From Asterella californica (taxonomy: Eukaryota > Streptophyta > Marchantiopsida > Marchantiales > Aytoniaceae), in contig JAYKYS010000004.1 in NCBI GenBank assembly GCA_036924285.1, forward strand, positions 31,280,001 to 31,344,000: a stretch of DNA of 64,000 nucleotides, given 5' to 3'. Of the stretch, positions 59,632 through 64,000 are shown in pieces (within the stretch, counting starts at the first letter, position 1; every line of letters starts with the position of its first letter). The notes under the pieces were generated by a model. The model was not told the origin of the DNA. It ran no database searches and saw only the letters and a program-made list of their open reading frames with translations. The translations under genes were made by a program, and so were the position numbers.

Positions 59632-62600
59632 CAAAAGATAAGGTATTTCCACTAAACATCCCAAAATATAATTATGACAGAACCTCCAATATATTATGAG
59701 CATTAATTTTAAAATAATAAATTAAATTAAATTCTTCAAATCTCTCGGTTATAGACAGATCCGAAGAATTAGTTCAATCGTTCGTGTCACTTAATTAACT
59801 TAAGTAAAAACTTCTCTAAAACAGAGAAGTTTTTTCTAAAACACCAAGTACTTTAAATTGCGGTCACATTGTCACAATAAAATTAAAAATTCAAACTTGA
59901 GTCTCGTATTTCCTAAATTCACCCTCTTACCACTGTGTGAGTGAGAGACAAACTCGACATAATACAAATTCATCAATGACTATCGTGCAAGTTGAGAAAT
60001 TGAAGATAGTTAATCGATAAGATCGCGGAGGGTTTACATAACCAACTTTTGCGTACATTTCTGCTTTCCTCCACTAGCTGAAATTGATTGTACATTGAGT
60101 ATAAGTCACCCATAGAGTAGATCACTTTTCTTGCAAATGCTCAATAAACTCTTCAACCATTGACTCAACACCTACATTTTTGATTATCACTGCATTCACC
60201 AGTTGCATATCTTGGATGAATCGCAACGAGCAGTTCAAAAAGAGCAAAATATGACTCAAAGATCTTCATCCACATCTTCTCTTTAATCAATTCTAGGTGT
60301 TTTGATAAATTCACCTTCGGTACAAGAATCGATTACAAATTCCAAAGCAAGTGTGCGACCGTGAATATGTCCATCGAAGTCATAACATATAGATTCACTC
60401 ACTCTATCTCTTGAGGTTCAAAAGCAAATATTTTGCCATGTCGCAAATGCACCACCTCCTCTGATAACAAAGAATCATCAGTCCCAACCTTAAGTTACTC
60501 AAACGTTACTTTCAAAAACTCATGTCCCACCTTCGTTAGATCTAGTAGACTTGTCTCCTTCGATGTGCAATCAACTTGCTCGCCCGAATCCTCGACTAAA
60601 GATTAAGCTATTGGCTACTGGCTTGACTTTCTTATCCAAAGTCTTATATTTCGTTTCTACTCTGACCTCAAGTGCTCGAAATGAACTGATTATCGCATAT
60701 ATCTCCTAAACTCAGTAATGACAAGTCCGTGAATCACTCAAATGAAAGGAATCTGAAGCAGGCACTGTGATGGAAGGGCAACAGGACAACTTCTTCTGAT
60801 CCATCGTCGACTGATAACTGTAGAGATCGGGGATACCTTCCAATGCATGCTCTTCTAACTCGGTCAGGTAGAAGATGAAAGTCATGTATTCACAGTATTC
60901 GTTGGTACGCTTCTGTCAGAAGATTAGCAAACCAATTCTCAGTCCAATCTTCCATATGTCACTTCCTCTTCAAACCGGTGAGTCAGGAAAATATAATCGA
61001 GCAGTACAGAGACAAACATTCGATAATCTCAGACCTCGTATACTTGTGTAGTTTGCTGACAGCTTCATGACCCTAAGGGTCTTCAGGGTGTGTGATTTCA
61101 ATCATTCATTGACTCCAACAAGTGGGCGATGAAAATGATGAGTACTAAAGTACGGCGGACAAGGATCTCACATGACAGTACCTATGTATACGGTAGTTCC
61201 TATAACGCTTAGTTTTCATTCTGGAATCAATCAGTTCTGCAACTTCTCGTCAGTCACTGGTGTAATGAGTCAGTGTGGAAGAAAGCACTAGCTTCTTGTC
61301 ACAGGCGAAGTAGATCCCCCGTCTTGGAAACATCATTTTTTCGTCCTCGGTCTCCTGCTTGTGGCCCGCTAGCATTCATGCACACCCCACTGATGAAAGA
61401 GTTCAGGCGATTCCAGTTGATTGAACGAAGACGTATTTTGGCTTGGCATAGACCATGATCATTTCCCTTCCTTGACCTAGTCGTAGAATCAACGCCGAGC
61501 GCACTTCTGTTCAGTACCGGGCGAGGTTCTGCGTTCAACGAGTTAAAAACGCACCAAGAGTCTAACAGCAACAAAAGGTACATCGAAGAATTGATGTAGG
61601 TGACCCAGTAGATATAGAAAACTACTGGGTAAGACGACGACGACTGAATAGATTATCCCAGTGGCTCGGTCTAGGCTTCAAATGCGTGCTTTTGCTGCGA
61701 TTTCACTTCACCTCTGTGCGAGCATATGACCACCGCAGACGATGTGATTAACCGTGGAGCTTACATGTTACCTTTCATGGGGAAACTTCAGGTGGTTTCT
61801 GTAAGATCGTACTAATACTCGAGCGGCGGGGCGGCAAATTTCTCCTTGTGCTCAAGGCAAGCTCTCGGCAACTTCGGATGCTGGAAAGCCCCATCGCAGA
61901 TCTGGAGGTCGAGAAGGAATGGTCGGACTCTATAACAACTTTGTACACGGCTTAAGGGGCATAGAGTGTCCATGGCACTAGAGCATAACTCTGTTACTAG
62001 GAACGCCGGTACTGCTGTTTCATCTAGTAAAGCAATCGAGTTTCCACTAGATTATAACAGTCTGATCGCAAACTCGGTAAGTTGACGGCCCATCAGAGAA
62101 TTTCAGTAGAGCTCTCTTACATCGTCAGCCACCAGGAGCAGCTGCGGATGGGAGTCCTCACAATCCAGGTGAGTTTGACTGGTTCAATCTCCGGCACAGC
62201 TCTGACAGTTTCAACCTAATCAAGCAGTGATATTCGACAGTGCCATGAAGTCGTAACAGTAGCAACTCAAGGCCTGCCATTATAGTTAACCATCAACCAG
62301 TTCAAACCAGAAGAAAGCAGCGTGGAAATGGTTCTTTCTTCGCGGTGGCCAAGGTGCTATCCATGCATGGTAAACTGCAGAACATTGACTTCAGAAAGAA
62401 CAGAATTGCTGAACCAGAATGTAATCCACATGGCCCCAGGTGCACGTTGCCAACGGAGAGAATCACTGAAGTCTTAAATTTGGCAAATGCTGAACTGTCT
62501 ATTACACTGTCGTACAGCTGTCAATGAGCACTGTCGCCAAAGAAACAGGCGAAATTTCTCACCTCCTATCTACTCATAGTCGTCAGTTTTCCGGTTTCTG

Positions 62601-63391
62601 TGTAGCTCGATCAAAACTGAAAACCCTTTGCTTACGACTGCCAATTCTATACGCTGTTAGCAAGATCGTTGAAGTGCGGAAACTGAATCTGGAGCCGCTT
62701 CTGCTCGAGTCATCAATGCTAGAGGTTCCATAGTTACTGTCATGAGGTCGTTGGTGTTTGATATCATTGATCATGAGCGATCCTCGTTTCCGAAGCCCTT
62801 GCTGGGGCATGCTGGAAAGTGGTAATCGAACTTCGTAGCTGATAAGTGAAGACCAAGTGAATGTAGGTATATCTTGAGTCCGATTTTTAGGCTTTAGCTG
62901 ATGATATGAAGCACATCGTAGGACTCACCAATTGGTATTCACCTCCTACTTCCTTTCGGTGCGGCAGGTGGTACAGATGACTGCAACAGCGTATACCTCA
63001 TATCCGTAACAGCATTTTTCTTTGAAGCTTCGAATGATCTACAGACCCACCTGCTCTAAAAGTACGTGATGGTTTTGAGCTGCTGCATCGATTGCCGAGG
63101 AGGTTAAACGGTCGGACTATCGATTTTGGCCGTTGAAGGGATCTCTCATCCCACTGCCAATCGTAGAAATACAGCGAAATACAGGTCTTCTCAGCAGGTG
63201 CTTCTCGACCCTTTTCGCCGATCGGTTTCTGCTGCCGCGTGACAGGTTTCCATTACCTTTTGCTCATAAGCGAGATGAACCACATGATTCCTGGAAAACG
63301 GAATCCTGACCTTGCTCTTGGGCACTCATTTCTGGGCTCGTAAATTGGCCAGGACCATCTCAGTGGGCTGGTTGGAACAGGGAGATTAACA
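59632..63391. other. Intergenic, no gene seen
   Basis: The first kilobase is AT-rich. No protein domain or RNA gene is recognisable. A 9-bp inverted repeat, ACCCAGTAG and CTACTGGGT, lies near 61601-61628. The last few hundred bases should hold the promoter and leader of the Dabb gene. Confidence 0.4.
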
Positions 63392-64000
63392 ATGCATATA
63401 GCAAAGAGGCCGATGGTGGTGGAACACTTGGTATTTGCGAAACTGAAGGAGGGTATGTCTGTACAGCAATGGGATGAGATACTGGAGAGAATCAACCTGA
63501 TCAGGGGTCTGGCTGGAGTGGTGAGTTTGCACGTCGGCTTAGCCAGACCACTCGTAGGAGGAACTTATACCTTCGCCATGCACGCCAGATTTAAAGACAT
63601 GGCAGCCCTAGAGGCGTACGAGGCTCATGACCTACACGTGGAATCGATTATAACATCAACCGCTGGCGACGACCTTCTGATCTTCAACTGGGAATGCCAG
63701 CCTCAAGGATCACTCATCGCATCAAATTCGTATGGAGCTGCGCACGTTGGATTCTTCAAATTCAGAGAAAGTGCAAGTGAGGAGAAGATCGAGGAAGCTC
63801 TGGATAGCATAAAGAAGCTGCAGAGAATGTTTCCTCATCTGGTTTCTCAGGTTAGTGTAGGCAGAGCTTTTGTCCCAGCAGATCTGGGCGAGAGTAATGG
63901 TTTCGAGGTTGCTTTCGTTGTTGCCTGCCCCACCATCAAAGCCTGTGAGGAGCTAGATGCGAAATCCGAGCACACTAACCTGAACAGGTATTCCGAGTCT
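63392..64000 (+). CDS. Stress-responsive A/B-barrel (Dabb) protein, partial at right edge
   Basis: An uninterrupted frame of 203 codons starts at an ATG, with the nearest in-frame stop about 50 bp upstream, and runs off the window. It opens with VVEHLVFAKLKEGM, the typical first strand and helix of the Dabb ferredoxin-like fold, followed by SLHVGLARPLVGGTYTFAMH, FKDMAALEAYEAHDLHVE and a second related half starting AAHVGFFKFRESASEEKIEE. Two Dabb units in one chain match the plant two-domain type. Members are small stress-linked proteins that form dimers or larger rings; a precise reaction is not known to me. The C-terminal end and any later exons lie outside the window. Confidence 0.85.
   Translation, partial: MHIAKRPMVVEHLVFAKLKEGMSVQQWDEILERINLIRGLAGVVSLHVGLARPLVGGTYTFAMHARFKDMAALEAYEAHDLHVESIITSTAGDDLLIFNWECQPQGSLIASNSYGAAHVGFFKFRESASEEKIEEALDSIKKLQRMFPHLVSQVSVGRAFVPADLGESNGFEVAFVVACPTIKACEELDAKSEHTNLNRYSES

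Noticed and set aside
63200..63240. A stretch resembling the start of U2 snRNA (CTTCTCGACCCTTTTCGCC)
   Set aside because: Only a few bases match and the conserved branch-point-pairing region does not follow.

Overview
The window looks like nuclear DNA of a streptophyte (charophyte alga or early-diverging land plant). Its genes have many short exons and GT-AG introns (two are GC-AG). They include plant-type genes: the photosystem II subunit PsbR, an ACR9/ACR10-like ACT-repeat protein, a plant PRMT6, and the GPI-anchor enzyme PIGW/GWT1. The retrotransposons are plant-type Ty3/gypsy elements. I cannot name the species. Retrotransposon-borne DNA methyltransferases have, as far as I recall, been reported from charophytes and dinoflagellates, which would fit a charophyte.

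Layout. 1-3.3 kb: no gene, but a relic (about 1.07-1.65 kb) of the same family as the large element at 50-60 kb, and a 53-bp palindrome. 3.38-10.5 kb: a complete, apparently very young chromodomain Ty3/gypsy element on the minus strand, with LTRs that look identical, an initiator-tRNA-Met primer site and one intact 1593-codon gag-pol ORF. It sits about 1.2 kb upstream of PRMT6 (11.7-17.0 kb, plus, 13 exons). 17.0-23.4 kb: no recognised gene. 23.4-26.1 kb: ACR9/10-like protein (plus, 6 exons). 28.3-30.0 kb: a single-exon gene of unknown function (minus). 31.3-33.0 kb: psbR (minus, 5 exons). 36.8-41.6 kb: PIGW (minus, at least 16 exons). 43.7-46.1 kb: an intronless gene fusing methylthioribose-1-phosphate isomerase to methylthioribose kinase (minus). 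47.6 kb: a scrap of a gypsy RNase H. 49.7-59.6 kb: a large decayed Ty3/gypsy element on the plus strand. 63.4 kb to the right edge: the start of a stress-responsive A/B-barrel (Dabb) protein.

The most striking object is the 49.7-59.6 kb element. In one reading frame it encodes gag with two zinc knuckles, an aspartic protease, a full-length C5-cytosine DNA methyltransferase (motifs I, IV, VI, VIII, IX and X visible), reverse transcriptase, RNase H and integrase, and it ends in a PHD finger. A mobile element that carries both a chromatin 'writer' (DNA methylation) and a chromatin 'reader' (PHD) could mark and target chromatin during its own life cycle. This copy is dead: it has one frameshift and nine in-frame stops, every stop reachable by a single C-to-T or G-to-A change. 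Its leader carries an antisense 5S-rRNA-like and tRNA-like stretch, and its terminal repeats have an unusual X-Y-X arrangement.

The host genes are ordinary housekeeping genes and do not form an operon-like unit. The second notable one is the MTI-MTK fusion, which puts two consecutive steps of the methionine salvage (Yang) cycle on one polypeptide.
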